From assembly GCA_028015205.1 (NCBI GenBank), contig CM051511.1, positions 37,597,204-37,661,203 on the forward strand: a stretch of 64,000 nt of DNA. Direction: 5' to 3'. Both the position numbers and the translations under genes were made by a program. Within the stretch, counting starts at the first letter, position 1. Each line of letters opens with the position of its first letter. Shown piece after piece: positions 1 to 11,815 of this stretch. The notes under the pieces are model-generated. The model was not told where the DNA came from. It saw nothing but the letters and a program-made list of their open reading frames with translations, and made no database searches. The DNA is from Mytilisepta virgata (lineage: Eukaryota > Mollusca > Bivalvia > Mytilida > Mytilidae).

Positions 1-143
1 ATCGATCACTTAAACATACTCTGAATTACCTACATCAAACACACGAGTACTCAATAAAATGTGTTCTCAGCTGTAGTTCAACGCTGTAAATTTTTGTTTT
101 ACTTCAAAGCTTACTAAACAGCATTTTCAAACACATTATTTAC

Positions 144-505
144 CGCCTCGATGGACTCGTGGTACCGTGCTCGCCTCGAGTGCGGAAGGTCGCGGTTTTC
201 GATCCCCGGGCGGGTCAAACTAAAGACATTAAAATTGGTATTTGCTGCTTCTCCGCCAAGCACGTGGCATCTATAGGACTAGGAGCAAAGGACTAGTCGG
301 CTCGGAGTCCGTATAATGTGTCCGGGTGGGGTGATATGTCTTCCTATGGACAGTTACCTCGTGAGGTAAAAAAATCCGGCTCAGCGTGTCGGTCTTGTAA
401 AAAGCAGGGATCATATTCATATCGTATCAACATCTTCTCGTCCTCATATGCTCCTAATGGTTGCCACTGGACGTTAAACAATAATTCATCCATCCATCAT
501 CAAAA
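144..505 (+). repeat. tRNA-related SINE (family S2), full-length-looking copy
   Basis: The 5' end resembles a tRNA gene: an A-box-like TGGACTCGTGG is followed about 45 bases later by a degenerate B box (GGTTTTCGATCCC), and the segment then runs into a non-tRNA body. A second copy lies at 52612-52900 with the same body (shared ATTGGTATTTGCTGCTTC, TCCGCCAAGCACG, and the GGCCACTGGA-type end followed by TTAAACAATA). Homology over about 300 bases between two distant loci supports an interspersed repeat. The SINE label rests on the tRNA-like head and is an inference. No open frame in it is meaningful. Confidence 0.6.
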
Positions 506-515
506 CACATTAATG

Positions 516-2282
516 GATACTACAAAGCTTTTTTTTCATTTTTTAAAAGTTTTTAATAATATTTTCAAATGAATATTTTTTTCTCCCCCCCCCCCCCAAA
601 AAAAAGGCAGGTTCAATAAGTAATGGATGATCATGTGCGTTCAAAAATTAGATTTTTTTTTAAATCCTGGATTCTGATTGGTTGTTTGCCAGTGTATTTC
701 TTATTTTGCACGCTACCGGGATATATGTAAAAACGTATATGCTCTTTTTACCCTGCATACATTTTCGGAACGTATCGGGTGTGATCTCACTTCGTTGTTC
801 CGAAACTTTTATGGATTTTTTTTTCATGTATCGGTATATAAATACGCAGGTAGCTAAAGTGAAGAGATATCTACACGAATGCGTATGAATTTTAGGAAAT
901 TATCAAACATGTATCTCTTCTTTTTCGACAGGTCGATATATTCCTTATGCATGCTATTTTTCCAAGAGATGCGAAGCCAGTTCGGGAATTATCATGACTT
1001 TAGGTAAATCGGCCAATACACACGTGTAACCGGAAATTATACAGAATTGAAAATAAATCGGTGTGATTTATCTCGGCTTCTTTTAATTTGTTTGTTTATC
1101 GCTTCCTGTTTCAACAGCTATGATAAGATATCTATGAAAAAGCTGTAAAAAGTGTTTATTTGAAAGTCTATCATTGTTTATTACGTGATAATTTTTATGT
1201 AATTATATAGGCAGATATAAAATGCTATAAATAAGACCGTTTCTATTGAACATGCAGAGAAAAGTTTTAAACTACAAAAAACCCATTATACTCACATTTT
1301 AACAACGTTTAACAATTAACTTTATACATATTTTAACTATTATTGCTCTCCCCTGCATTAAACCTAAAGTAGATATATGTGGTGACTTTGTCAGTTTGAT
1401 ATCATCGTAGATGTAGTCGTGATTAAAATACAAAAAAATCGCCTTTCCAAAGTCTTCTCTTATCTTTTTGAAGTACGGTTTTTTATCGGATATTTTGTGG
1501 TACTGAATTTCTTAAAAACGTGTTTTTTTTTTACATTTACTGTAGATACCAAAATCGTAGCTGCCAAACAGAATGCACATGCACCTTACAGCAACTTAAA
1601 TCTGCTCTTATCGGATTCTGTTTTTGGGTTAATTTCATGAATTGTCACTTTCTCTAAGTCACTATTGTAAGGAAGAGTTGTGCGCCCTTTTCCCATTCTT
1701 ATTTTTATCGAATTTAATTTTTGACTATGTTATAGATGTGTAAAAGAGTACGCTCGTATTTTTCGATATTTCAAACTCTTTTCTCTCAAAATAATTTGGT
1801 CCTAAGGTTAGACTCTGCACTGTTTTTACTCTTGATATCTGGAACTTACTGTTATCCCAAATCATTTTGATGGCCCTTTCAACATTAAGAAAAACGACAG
1901 TATTCCGATCATTTGACATGAAAAGAATATCACACACTCATTGTGCCAAACTGTACATTAAGATTACATACCGGTTTTCTAATTATTCACTAGACACCTT
2001 TAATGGACCACGGACGTCTCAACCCACAGAGCTGCCTAGAGCGTCTAGCGGCGGACAGTGGAGACCCTCTCGTGTGGGGGTTATCAGGTTATAATACGGA
2101 AAGCTTGACCGCGGACCATAGTGTGTAATGTGTTTGGAGAATGTCACGTTCCCTGCAAAAAAAAAGAGTTGACTAATGTCCTTTACAGAAGCCATCAACC
2201 CTTTTACAGTGGCAGTCAAACTCGGTTCCCCTTTGTGTCCCGTCCTATCCCTATTTGAATTGTGTTTGAGAAATTGTTGAAC
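516..2282. other. AT-rich stretch without recognisable gene
   Basis: No supported coding region or repeat family was recognised. The only distinctive features are a C run followed by an A run at about 586-605, directly followed by a short AGGCAGG word also found in the family R repeats, and several T runs. Short open frames here have no recognisable domains and mostly lack ATG starts. Confidence 0.5.
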
Positions 2283-2395
2283 TAGTTCTCGTCCTGAAGA
2301 AGTACGACGTTAAGAAAACAACAACAATCAATCAATAAAAAAAAACGTACACATCTTGTACATCAAAATTGGTATCATTGAATTTATTTTCTTAA
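2283..2395 (+). repeat. Degenerate remnant of the hammerhead-bearing repeat (H0)
   Basis: The 3' part, ACACATC TTGTAC ATCAAAATTGGTATC, matches the cleavage-site and downstream flank of the better copies at 23467 and 40757. The core is degraded (CTGAAGA instead of CTGATGA) and is split by an AAC/AAT-rich insertion. It is a fossil and would not be expected to be active. Confidence 0.45.
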
Positions 2396-2799
2396 TTATT
2401 TAATTGAGAGTAACATCCCACTGATATACTTTCCGCAGAACAAAAGCGGATAATAACATCATTAATGGCAAATGGTATGTACATAAACACCTAATTATCG
2501 TAATTCTTACTGAATACTTCATATCAAATCGATAGATAAATAATTGGTCATAAAACTGTTTCCTTTTGTTTTACAGTTTTTATCCAGATAAGCTGATAAC
2601 AACAAACCTCGATAAGAAGGAGTATGATTGTTTTACTACCAATATATATCTTTACAGCCGTGATACAGAGAAAACAAAGGCTTTGCTTTGGCAACTAATA
2701 AATTATACAAAGAAAAAAATAAGAACATAGCTTTAATGTTTATAAATATAACTCACAATTCTCAAACATTAAGATTAAAATACTATAAAATAACCATTT

Positions 2800-3170
2800 A
2801 TTGACAGTTGTATCCTTCATCACAGATAGTATCGGCATGATAAGAATACATATATAATGACCAGACTCAGTTTCAAAAACTTCAATAGTGTCGGTATGAT
2901 CAGAATACATGTATACTGATCCTCAAGGCATAACCAGACTCAGTTTCAGAAACTTCAAGATCAGAATACATGTCTTGGCATGACCACGCTAAGTTTCAGA
3001 AACTTCAATAGTCTCAGTATGATCAGAATACATGTATACTATACTCTTGGCATGACCAGAAACATTTTCAGAAACTTTGATAGTGTCGGTATGAACAGAT
3101 TAAATGTCTTGGCACGACCAGAATCAGTTTCAGAAGCTTCAGTAGTCTAGGTACAACTAAATATGCCGAG
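2800..3170 (+). repeat. Degenerate tandem array, units about 50-73 bp
   Basis: Five imperfect units share the words CAGTTTCAGAAACTTCAA, TCGGTATGATCAGAATACAT and TTGGCATGACCAGA. Unit starts fall at about 2868, 2941, 2991, 3063 and 3125, so the period is irregular (73, 50, 72, 62). Related words reappear at 4300-4350, which suggests that the array once extended across the fold-back element at 3355-3630. Confidence 0.8.
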
Positions 3171-3354
3171 TATGTCCTTTTTGTATTCTGTTTTATATAT
3201 GTGTCTCATGAGGTGTTCATTAATGTTACACTAATTTTCCCATACATCGATAGTCTCAGCTATATTCTAATATGTAACATGGATAATGTAGGCTTAACAG
3301 GACTATTCCCATATATTATACTTTTACATTTTTACTACTCTATTTATCTATGTT

Positions 3355-3630
3355 ATCTAAGCCGGTCCATATAATGTTATATGGACCGGCTGTACATTAT
3401 ATGGACCGCCTCGTTTTGACGAGTTCGATTAAATTCGATTAAATCCCAGAAAAGTATAATATAACAAATGGTTCATGACACTTCGGGTCAAATGTCAGTA
3501 TATGGACCGGTTGGTCGCCCGACAAAAATTATATGGACCTCAGCTTCGCTTCGGTCCTTATAATTTTGTCGGGCGACCAACCGGTCCATATACTGCCATA
3601 TGACCCTCAGTGTCATGAACTATTTGTTAA
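3355..3630. repeat. Fold-back (palindromic) element with ATATGGACC motifs
   Basis: Bases 3360-3391 form a 15-bp perfect inverted repeat (AGCCGGTCCATATAA, 2-base loop, complement). A larger imperfect palindrome follows, with arms of about 80 bases centred near 3545: 3496-3540 mirrors 3550-3595 and the pairing continues outwards to about 3461 and 3630. It sits between two related tandem arrays, so it looks like an insertion into satellite DNA. It has no coding capacity. This is probably a non-autonomous DNA transposon or a cruciform-forming repeat. Confidence 0.8.
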
Positions 3631-3634
3631 ATTT

Positions 3635-3970
3635 CGACAGGATCGATATGCTAAGAATAAGACTATTGCATTCACACCGATTGTGTCGGCCCAGCATATA
3701 TCGACAGGATAGGTCTGCTATGAATTAGACTATTGCAATTACATCGATTGTATCGGCTCTGCATATATCGACAGGATCGATATGCCAAGAATAAGATTAT
3801 TGCATTCACTTCGATTGTGTCGGCTCTGCATTTATCAACAGGATCGATATGCCAAGAATAAGACTATTGCATTCACATCGATTGTGTCGGCTCTGCATTT
3901 ATCGGCATGGTCGGTCTGCTACGAATAAGACTATTGCATTCATATCGATTGTGTCGGCATACTGATGCTG
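3635..3970 (+). repeat. Tandem satellite, 67-bp period, about five copies
   Basis: The word TATTGCA recurs at 3664, 3731, 3798, 3865 and 3932, exactly 67 bases apart each time. Each unit carries TCGACAGGATCGATATGC, AAGAATAAGACTATTGCATT and CGATTGTGTCGGCTCTGCAT. Conservation between units is high, so the array looks younger than the one at 2800-3170. Degenerate related sequence continues to about 4350. Confidence 0.9.
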
Positions 3971-4369
3971 TATTCACATTCGTCAACAGCCTCGGTATAC
4001 ACAGCCTGTAATCCCCATGGATTAACTTTATTCTATACATGTATCTGATGTCTAGGTAATTTTTGCATGCTAAAAAACAAATCAATAATCTATGCAAAAT
4101 TTTGTCAAAATATTTTTCTAGCACACCAATACTATTGTAGACTCCATAATTTGCTAGTCTTGGTATATTCAAATTATATTTTAACGATTGTTTTGCCATA
4201 CCAAGACTGTATCCGACAAATATACAGGCTCCGAATATGTATATTATATTCCGTATGCATGAATGATATCGATATGTCCAGACTTATTTTATCATACAAT
4301 GATGGTGTCGGCATGAGCCCGATGCATATATGGTTTTTGAAACTTCGTGCAGCAACCTAGATACAGAAG

Positions 4370-5072
4370 AAATGATGAATATTCCGAACTTACAAATGTT
4401 CTCTTTAAATCTATTAATGATTTATGGGGATCTTATTGCACAAGATCTATAACATTGAAACTTTCAGTCAAATTGGTGATTAAAAAAAGTAAATTGATAT
4501 TTTACATATAATGTACTTTGACCCGACTGATTAATTTTCCCATACAATTTTTTGCAGATTAATATACATCCTTTTCACTCTTGAAGCAAAAAAACTGTAT
4601 TCCCAGTAAATTATGGCATTTTGTCCAGACTGATGAATCGTTAAGAATACACGTTCAGAAAAGTGGTGTCCTCTGGTCAAATCAATGCATTTTAAACTAA
4701 AGGATAGTCACTTCTCAATTTTTCACCCTATACATTTATAAAAGACCAGGAAGAAAGAACACTATTAGACTTTTGTATTTAATGGAGCTATTCACTTTTA
4801 TTATTCTATAGACCATTAGCCTAATTTTAGCCATTTCCTTCAATTTTTATATTCTTCTTTCGATAAAAAATCTTTACATACCAATATTTTCTGCTGTGGA
4901 AGAAACATTGTATGAAACGTTTTCCTATTTTTCCTTTGTCATTTTAAATTGCTAAATTCATGGTCTATACAAAATTATATTTAAGCGAGAATAAAAAAAT
5001 AATGTATTCATAATCATTGCGTACAAAATCACAATTTCCCTGTATTAACTCCACCATATGCAACCAAAACAC
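4370..5072. other. AT-rich stretch without recognisable gene
   Basis: No repeat family, RNA gene or convincing coding region was recognised here. Confidence 0.5.
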
Positions 5073-5275
5073 CAGGGTCCAGTTGTTCAAACGTTAATCA
5101 CTTTTTTCACTTTCTATTATTTTGATTGTTAAGTAATATTTCTTTGCAGAATTTTGCATGGACACACAAAGTCAAAGGATTAACCCATCAGAAAATTTTC
5201 AGTTCTCTGGCATAATCAAGGAAGTGAAAATTTGAAACTGAAAATTGAAGTTAACTTTTGAACAACTGGGCCCTG
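5073..5275. mobile_element. MITE with inverted termini CAGGGYCCAGTTGTTCAAA
   Basis: The left end (CAGGGTCCAGTTGTTCAAAC, then GTTAA) is mirrored by the right end (TTAACTTTTGAACAACTGGGCCCTG), giving about 25 bp of terminal inverted repeat around a 200-bp AT-rich body. Size, termini and lack of coding capacity fit a non-autonomous DNA transposon. I did not identify a clear target-site duplication, so the superfamily is left open. Confidence 0.75.
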
Positions 5276-7984
5276 ACGTTTAAAACAAAATAACGCAAGG
5301 GTAATGCCGTAGCGATAAAACAGTAAGAAAAGTCCGTATGATCTAATTCCAAAGGAAAGACAAACTTATGAGAATGCAACACAACACGCAAGTGCCACAA
5401 TGATACAGGCATAACTAAAAGAAGAAAAAACATATAAAAAACTAAACAGAAGTACAACAAGACAGCACAGAAACTGATACACTAGTAATGTGAACTCACA
5501 CTAAAAAACAAGAAGTGACATCATGTGCTCCAGACAGGTAAGTACGTACGTAACGCATCACATTGCCAGTGAATAATAAAATTAAAAAGGTTCCGACAAA
5601 AATAGCCACATTCAGGCTAATTTAACTTAGGTTAATTAACTCTTATTTAAAAATCTGTCACATTCCGTAGCACTTTATATAGACTAGGTCTTATTTCATT
5701 TAGATTATTTTTATAATATTTCAAAAGTAATCAATATCTGTCTTAAACGGCCATTTATTTCTTGTTTATTCTTTGTACATCACCATATTTTCAAACAAGA
5801 TCAAATTAAGATGTATCTTGCAGTGAATTAAGATCAGGTCAAGACAAGGTTGAACATCGCAGCTTTCATTCTTAATATCATATTGTCTAGTCTTAACCAG
5901 TCTTCATTGCATTTGGTAATATATCTTGTTTTTGGCTTTTTTATCTTGATTTTGTATGAAATTTCAGAAATTTTGAAAATTAGGATTAAACAAGACGGCT
6001 TTTTAAATGAAATATTAATTAGGGCCATTTTCCACGACATTTTTACCCTTATTTGACCATCTTCAGAAAGTCACTTAAAAACCTTTAAAACATCTCTGGG
6101 ACCATAGCCTGGTATGTGGTATACAAAGATTTGCTAATAATATTAGTATTTAACAAATAAGTTACTAAAAAAAATTCTGCATAATTATCTGGGAGACAGT
6201 AACATAAATTTACCAAATTAACGTCTTTACCATAATCTTTTCAAAGTGAAGGAAACTCAGAACCCAAACTAATATTTTACTGTAAGTGAGGTTATGTATC
6301 TGCTTTAATAAGACAGTAGAATGTTTTTTGTTCTGATCGTCCTTCTTGTCAATATTAAAAACAATGATAAAACGCCTATATACACGACCATTGCGGGTAG
6401 AAAACTTGAACTTGTTAATGATTCAGCATAAAACTGTGTTGATACATTCCATACAATCGTTACAATAAAAATTAGGTAAGTATTTCAAATTGAAAAACAA
6501 AATTGTTATGAGTGAAACACAAACAGGGGAAAGTTGCCCTACTCCTTTGTTAATATTGTTTGTACTGCGTTAGAAGTTTTTAATCGTTTTATTGTAGTCA
6601 AAAGTTTGCCTGTCCGTATACTTAAATGGTCCCTAGACTATTACTATTAAATAAACTGAAGTGTGATTTTCTGCGTAAAATTTATCTTTAGTTTAATCAA
6701 TATTGACAAACTGATATTATCACAGAAATTAAAAATATTCCATATGATAAAGACAGCAAAACACCTGATGTATGACATATTTTCCTCTTGTGCATAAGTC
6801 ATAAAAATATTTCAATACAAAACTTAATAATTAGCAGCTGCGGCTTGTCGTATTTAATTGAAATTTAAGAACCCAGTTGCATAAGTCTTTAATATTTAAC
6901 TCTTGTAGGATTGTTATTATTTAAATGACATATTTTATCTTGACATATCAGAGTTTTCATCTTTATGTTGATATGATAAAAAAAAATTTATGTAATATTT
7001 AAGGACATAATATTAGATTTAAAATATAGTTTAGTACCAAAATACTAATTGTATTGCTTTTTGGTTGTAAAATCCAACCTCGTGAGTAGCTATAAATGAA
7101 GAATTTACATGTAGTATAGGGTTGCACATTAAGCTTATTTCACAAATTGAATATAAAAAACAACATTGCATAAAATTTATGAACTTTATATGCATTTCAA
7201 AAAATTCATTTCTCGACAGTGTTCTGTTTGTGACGACATGGGGGATTTTTTTCTCAATATGTCTAGGTTTTGTGAAACTTTCAAAGTGACTTGTTTCCTT
7301 CTAAGAACCCAAGTATTGCTCGAAATTCAATCAGCAATAACGTTATCTTGACAGCAAATAAGCATTTTGAGAAACGCGCGTCAACCTTCAAGATTATGAC
7401 CTTATATGGTATTGTTCTGTTAATCTGTAGGAAAAGGGTGGGGGGGGGCCTTTTCTGTTGATATATATAAGCGTGTATATTTAAGTTTAAATGAAACAAA
7501 CAAAAACCTGAAAGAGTAGTGTATAACTGCTTAAAATGATTTTTCCCATGGAGTCTGTTGACTATTTCTACATATGGGGGATGATACTGGGTCTCTTAAT
7601 GATTTCGTGAAACTTATACCGAAATTTATTATGCTTCCTGTAAAATTGTCATGTAATAGTCGTTTAGAAGCCATTTCGTATTACATAATTGTAATTAATG
7701 TCAGTTTTCTATTGGTCAGTCGGTGATCCCATGATTCCCCATTTTTCCTTGGATTATATTGAGATTTTGCTTTTTGATGTCCATAAATTCTCGTATTACT
7801 CGCGTGCATTGGTTTTATGAATTAAATCGAAGAGAACAATGAAATCTAAGGTCTGATGCTGTATGAACCAATCAGATATGGACCAGTATAATGTACGGAT
7901 ACAGTATGAATATGTTTTGATTGACCATAAATGGTGGAAAAGAAATAGTGTAATCAAACCATGGTTCAGCACAAAAAGCAGGGA
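5276..7984. other. AT-rich intergenic stretch; one weak repeat remnant
   Basis: No gene was recognised. Bases 6450-6560 (CATACAATCG, GTTATGAGTGAAACA, then TGCCCTACTCCTTT) resemble 31955-32040 next to a family B copy and are probably a diverged member of the same repeat. A G run lies at 7438-7447. The rest shows no structure I can support. Confidence 0.5.
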
Positions 7985-8018
7985 TATCTTATGTAAAAAA
8001 ACTCGATCAATATGAGTT

Positions 8019-8094
8019 TTTATGGAGCTCGGACAGCAATATAGAACTCGTCGTTGCCTCGTTCAATATAGCTGGCTGTCCTCAACTCCATAAA
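8019..8094. repeat. Short fold-back element
   Basis: TTTATGGAGCTCGGACAGC on the left pairs with GCTGTCCTCAACTCCATAAA on the right across a loop of about 30 bases, with few mismatches. It is likely the core of a MITE or fold-back repeat. Its outer limits are unclear. Confidence 0.6.
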
Positions 8095-8319
8095 CCTTAT
8101 CCTGTACTCGTCAAAGTGCGATAATTGTATAATATATAGGGTATGGTGTTTGAAACAGTGCACATCAATATGCCGTTTTCACCTGCAATGGGAGTGCCGA
8201 CTGTTAACGATGTCATTGAGAAATGAAAATAAGCAGAACGACCATTTTTGAATATAAAAGAGAATAGATGTAAAATGGAATATCTTTAATTAAACATTGG
8301 ACCATTTTAACTGAAAATG

Positions 8320-8580
8320 TTTGTTTAGTTGGGGTTTAACGCCGTTTTCAGCACATTTTGGCCATTTCGCGGCGGCCAGTTTTTATTGGTGGAGGAAGCC
8401 GGAGTACCCGGAGAGAACGACCGACCTTTGGTAGGAAAATTAGCAATCCATGTCAATTAAGATCGGAGTCGAACACACCCCGCCACAGGTGAGATTCGAA
8501 CTCAGCATCCCAGCGTTGACTTGCTAGTGATCATTAGTAATCATGACGAACTACCTAGACCACTCGCCCACCGAGGCCCC
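8320..8580 (-). mobile_element. tRNA-derived SINE (family S1), full length, with target-site duplication
   Basis: Read on the minus strand, the element starts with a tRNA-like head: A box TGGGCGAGTGGTC (complement of about 8558-8570) and B box GAGTTCGAATCTC (complement of 8491-8503). A second B-box-like GTGTTCGACTCCG follows, then a central body containing GTACTCCGGCTTCC, and a 3' end in AACTAAACAAA. It is flanked by a 13-base direct repeat TTAACTGAAAATG (8307-8319 and 8581-8593), the hallmark of LINE-dependent retroposition. Its central domain could belong to one of the SINE superfamilies described in bivalves; a consensus search would decide. Confidence 0.88.
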
Positions 8581-9005
8581 TTAACTGAAAATGAAAATGA
8601 CAGTCAGCATAAGGATATTAATAATTGTCGGTAGATTGGTTCATAAAGTACGTCGTTATTGGCATGAAATTGATACTTCATTTTATATAAAAGTGTTCAA
8701 TTTAAAACTAAGGCGTATCTACCTCGAGCTCTTTCCTTATATGGTTCTTTTGAGTTCTTGTTACTGTTTTTTTCACGGACGAGTCATTATTTGACGAAAA
8801 TATGATATGAAGTTTTTGTGCATCGAACATGACTTTCACGGTCTCCCTTGTGGTCGCCATTTTCGCACGATGTTGCGAAAAAATGATTGGGGATCTAAAA
8901 TAACGATACAAAAACCATAAAATTATTTTATTATTAGAAACACCTTTACCGTATATATTTTTCCCTACAAATTACTTCGCCATTAAGAATTGATTATTAT
9001 AGGAG

Positions 9006-11046
9006 CAGTGTATATAAAGTGCGAATCCAGTTAGTTCATTTTCATTATCATATGCGAGTATGTCTATTGTAGAATGAAGGATCATGGGAAAACTGTATTT
9101 GTTTACGTTTCGAAAATACCAAAATAATTGATTTGAAGATAAGTTTTAACATATTTTCATTGTGATGTGTCTTTTTAATGTACAATAACAGCATTAAAGT
9201 TCAAATATGTGTTATAATAGCAACATAATATAGCATATCGATTATTAAAAGCGATCCATTTTAACTATAGATGCGATGAATTATCACTGTATGTGCAATC
9301 ATTTCTGATGTAGAATTTTCGAAGATGCGATGAATTTTCATTGTAGATTTATGTGATAATCGGACTTGCAACAAATGAAAAAACTTAGTTGATTACTTTA
9401 ATATTTATGATATTTTCAAATTGAAATGCAAACTCCTCATTCATTCTTTCTCGAATGTATAACTATTAAAACTTGTAACAAAAACGGTTCTCAAAAACTT
9501 TTGTATTCTTAAAATAACGTATCTTCCATGCAATACATACACATGCAAACAGAGAAATATGCATCTTCAAACGCAACTGCTTTAATGTCCATATTCTGAA
9601 GAAAAGTTAGTTTTTGGTAAAATAAATTTTCTTGACTCGATTGTTGCTTATATATAAAAAAAGAAGATGTGGTGTGATTGCCAATGAGACAACTCTCCAC
9701 AAGAGACCAAATGACCCAGAAAACTATAGGTCACCATACGGCCTTCAACAATGAGCAAAGCCCATACCTCATAGTCAGCTATAAAAGGCCTTGAAATGAC
9801 AATGTAAAACAATTCAAACGAGAAAACTAACGGCCTAATTTATGTACAAAAAATGAACGAAAAACAAATATGTAACACTCATACAAACGACAACCACTGA
9901 ATTACAGGCTCCTGACTTGGGACAGGCACATACATACAGAATGTGGCGGGGTTAAACATGTTAGCGGGATCCCAACCCTCCCCCTAACCTGGGACAGTGG
10001 TGTAACAGTACAACATAAGAACGAACTATAAAAATCAGTTGAAAAAGGCTTAACTCATGAGATGAATAAAAATACTACAAATACAAGCTTGCATGTTCTT
10101 TACTGTATAAGATGAAACGGCATGTGACATATAAATTATCCAAAGTCATTAAAGCGTGAAATGTAAGTTGTGTGGGGCGAACTTTTCTGTCCAAGCTGTT
10201 TGCACTGATGAAGTGGCATTGTTACGTGATACAAACAAAAACTAAATAAAATGATCCGTAATGCACATCTCGATACTACCGCAGAGGTCGAACCCTGCAC
10301 AATTGGGAATAGTATGTACACAACATTCATGCTATAATTCATTTTTGATGAAATAAAAAAATGTTGAATTTTGGACCATTTGGACCTCAATGTGGACCAT
10401 TTCTATTGAATTTATTGGAGTGTTAAATCAAACTTTCCTGCACAAAGTAAACATTATCAAATCCTTCTCTTACTTTAAATATTGTTTGAAAGAGTCGGCT
10501 AAATTAAGACTTTAATAGATAAAAATGAATAAAATTCATACAGTGAAAATGCACCGCATATACAATACTAATGAATCGCCCTACAGTGAAAATGAAAGTA
10601 AAGTATCATTATTCGACAGTAAACATGACTCGCATAAAGAAAGCATCATAGTGGAATTTAGTTCAATATGAACAAACTGAATGACAAAACCTATTCTACG
10701 TTATACAACATTAATAGTTGTGTTGAAATGAATATTTTTCTGCAACTACATCTTAGCTGCTAGTTTTAAATCACCTGCACGATCTGTTCGTGAAACGTCC
10801 TAAATATTCACCTATTTCGGTATATATTTCACACCTGGATGGCTCTAGGCGCGTTAAAAACCCGTCCGCATCTCTTACATTGTCTTACTAGTATTATTTA
10901 TTTCTAAACATATACATTTGAACTATTTTTCTTCATTTTCTTCAAAAATCATAAATTTTTCGTCTGTTTATTTATCATTCTACATCAGAAATTAATGGCA
11001 TATACAATGAAAATGATATTTTAGGATCCGCACTTTACATACACTG
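9006..11046. mobile_element. About 2-kb non-autonomous DNA transposon with long diverged inverted ends
   Basis: The left terminus CAGTGTATATAAAGTGCG and the right terminus CGCACTTTACATACACTG are inverted repeats with one mismatch. Homology continues inward for roughly 100 bases (TCATTTTCATT, then GTAGAATGA words). The element is bordered on both sides by AGGAG, a 5-base direct repeat. Inside the ends are subterminal repeats of the type GATGCGATGAATTTTCACTGTAG (about 9265, 9328 and, inverted, 10530-10600). No transposase is visible, and repeat C occupies 9657-10060. A CAGTG terminus recalls hAT elements, but these usually make 8-bp duplications, so classification is open. Confidence 0.65.
9657..10060 (+). 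repeat. Interspersed repeat family C (mussel-type), inside the 2-kb transposon
   Basis: It starts AAGAAGATGTGGTGTGATTG and contains CCAATGAGACAACTCTCCAC, then AGGCTCCTGACTTGGGACAG and GTGGCGGGGTTAAAC. The ...CTGACTTGGGACAGG... part is shared with family B copy B3 (36550-36572), so C and B are related. I recognise this as an abundant mussel-genome repeat. It has no open frame of note, and its transposition class is unknown to me. Confidence 0.65.
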
Positions 11047-11644
11047 AGGAGGAGGTCAAGGAAGTGACTTTGGATCAAGGGCATTTTTATAGCAGCATCC
11101 TTGGGCCTGGATGATTTTTTATTGAGCGCTTATTTTTATTTTATTTTTATAAATATTCTGCTATCTGATTCTAGGTGGTATTCAATTTTTTTTATATACA
11201 TAGCCATACTTTGGAACCTGTCTCTTTTTTTTTTCTTTTTTTTTAACAAACTTTGCATCCTTCTATTTTATTTCAAATTCCTTCCTTGTCTCGCAATAAA
11301 TATAAAATGGTTTTCCCTTATCCATTATCCTCTACAAATTTCAAATAGAATTATTTCTTCGTGTCCGTTTCCCGTTTACTCTGATATATGTGCGTCAATT
11401 ATCAATTTTCTTTGTTGTCTTTTTACTTTACTAAAAAAAGATCTTTCTTTCATTAGCAGTAATGATGTAAGATGAGACAAAGAAGATTACAATTAAATGC
11501 TTGAGATTTATTATCTGCAGATGCTTCTAATGAGGATTTGTTTTCAAAATAATTTTAAATATGACATGAGTAATTCCATATGGATCAAGGCCTCAGATAT
11601 AAAATTCATATGGAAACGTATCACCTCTAGTATTATTCCAAGGT

Positions 11645-11815
11645 TTCTTGTCCATTTGACTTTTATGGCGGGTAAGGAAGGGAACTGCAAAAAGGTCAGG
11701 CTGAACAATTTTGTGGTAAAAGCAGGCTACAAATGTGGTGAAAAAAGGCAGGATTGAATATTAATTGGCATTAAATAAAAGTATATTTTGAACAAAAAAC
11801 CCACAAAGCTTATAG
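11645..11815 (+). repeat. Diverged member of the GCAGGA-rich repeat family R
   Basis: CCATTTGACTTTTATGGCGG matches the terminus of the better copies at 42073 and 51443. The body has repeated AAAGGTCAGG, AAAGCAGG and AAAGGCAGGAT words. The 3' part (GGCAGGATTGAATATTAATT, GGCATTAAAT, AGTATATTTTGAA) is matched at 32915-32965. It is non-coding despite overlapping an 86-codon open frame. Confidence 0.55.

Noticed and set aside
3635..3970. CRISPR-like array
   Set aside because: Whole 67-bp units repeat with no unique spacers, so this is a tandem satellite; the organism is also eukaryotic.
8490..8570. Possible tRNA gene (A and B boxes)
   Set aside because: The head cannot be folded into a full cloverleaf with an intact acceptor stem, it is joined to a SINE body, and four copies share the same tail.
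11101..11475. 124-codon hydrophobic open frame
   Set aside because: It starts at TTG. Its hydrophobicity comes from T-rich DNA (Phe, Leu, Ile codons), not from a membrane-protein pattern.
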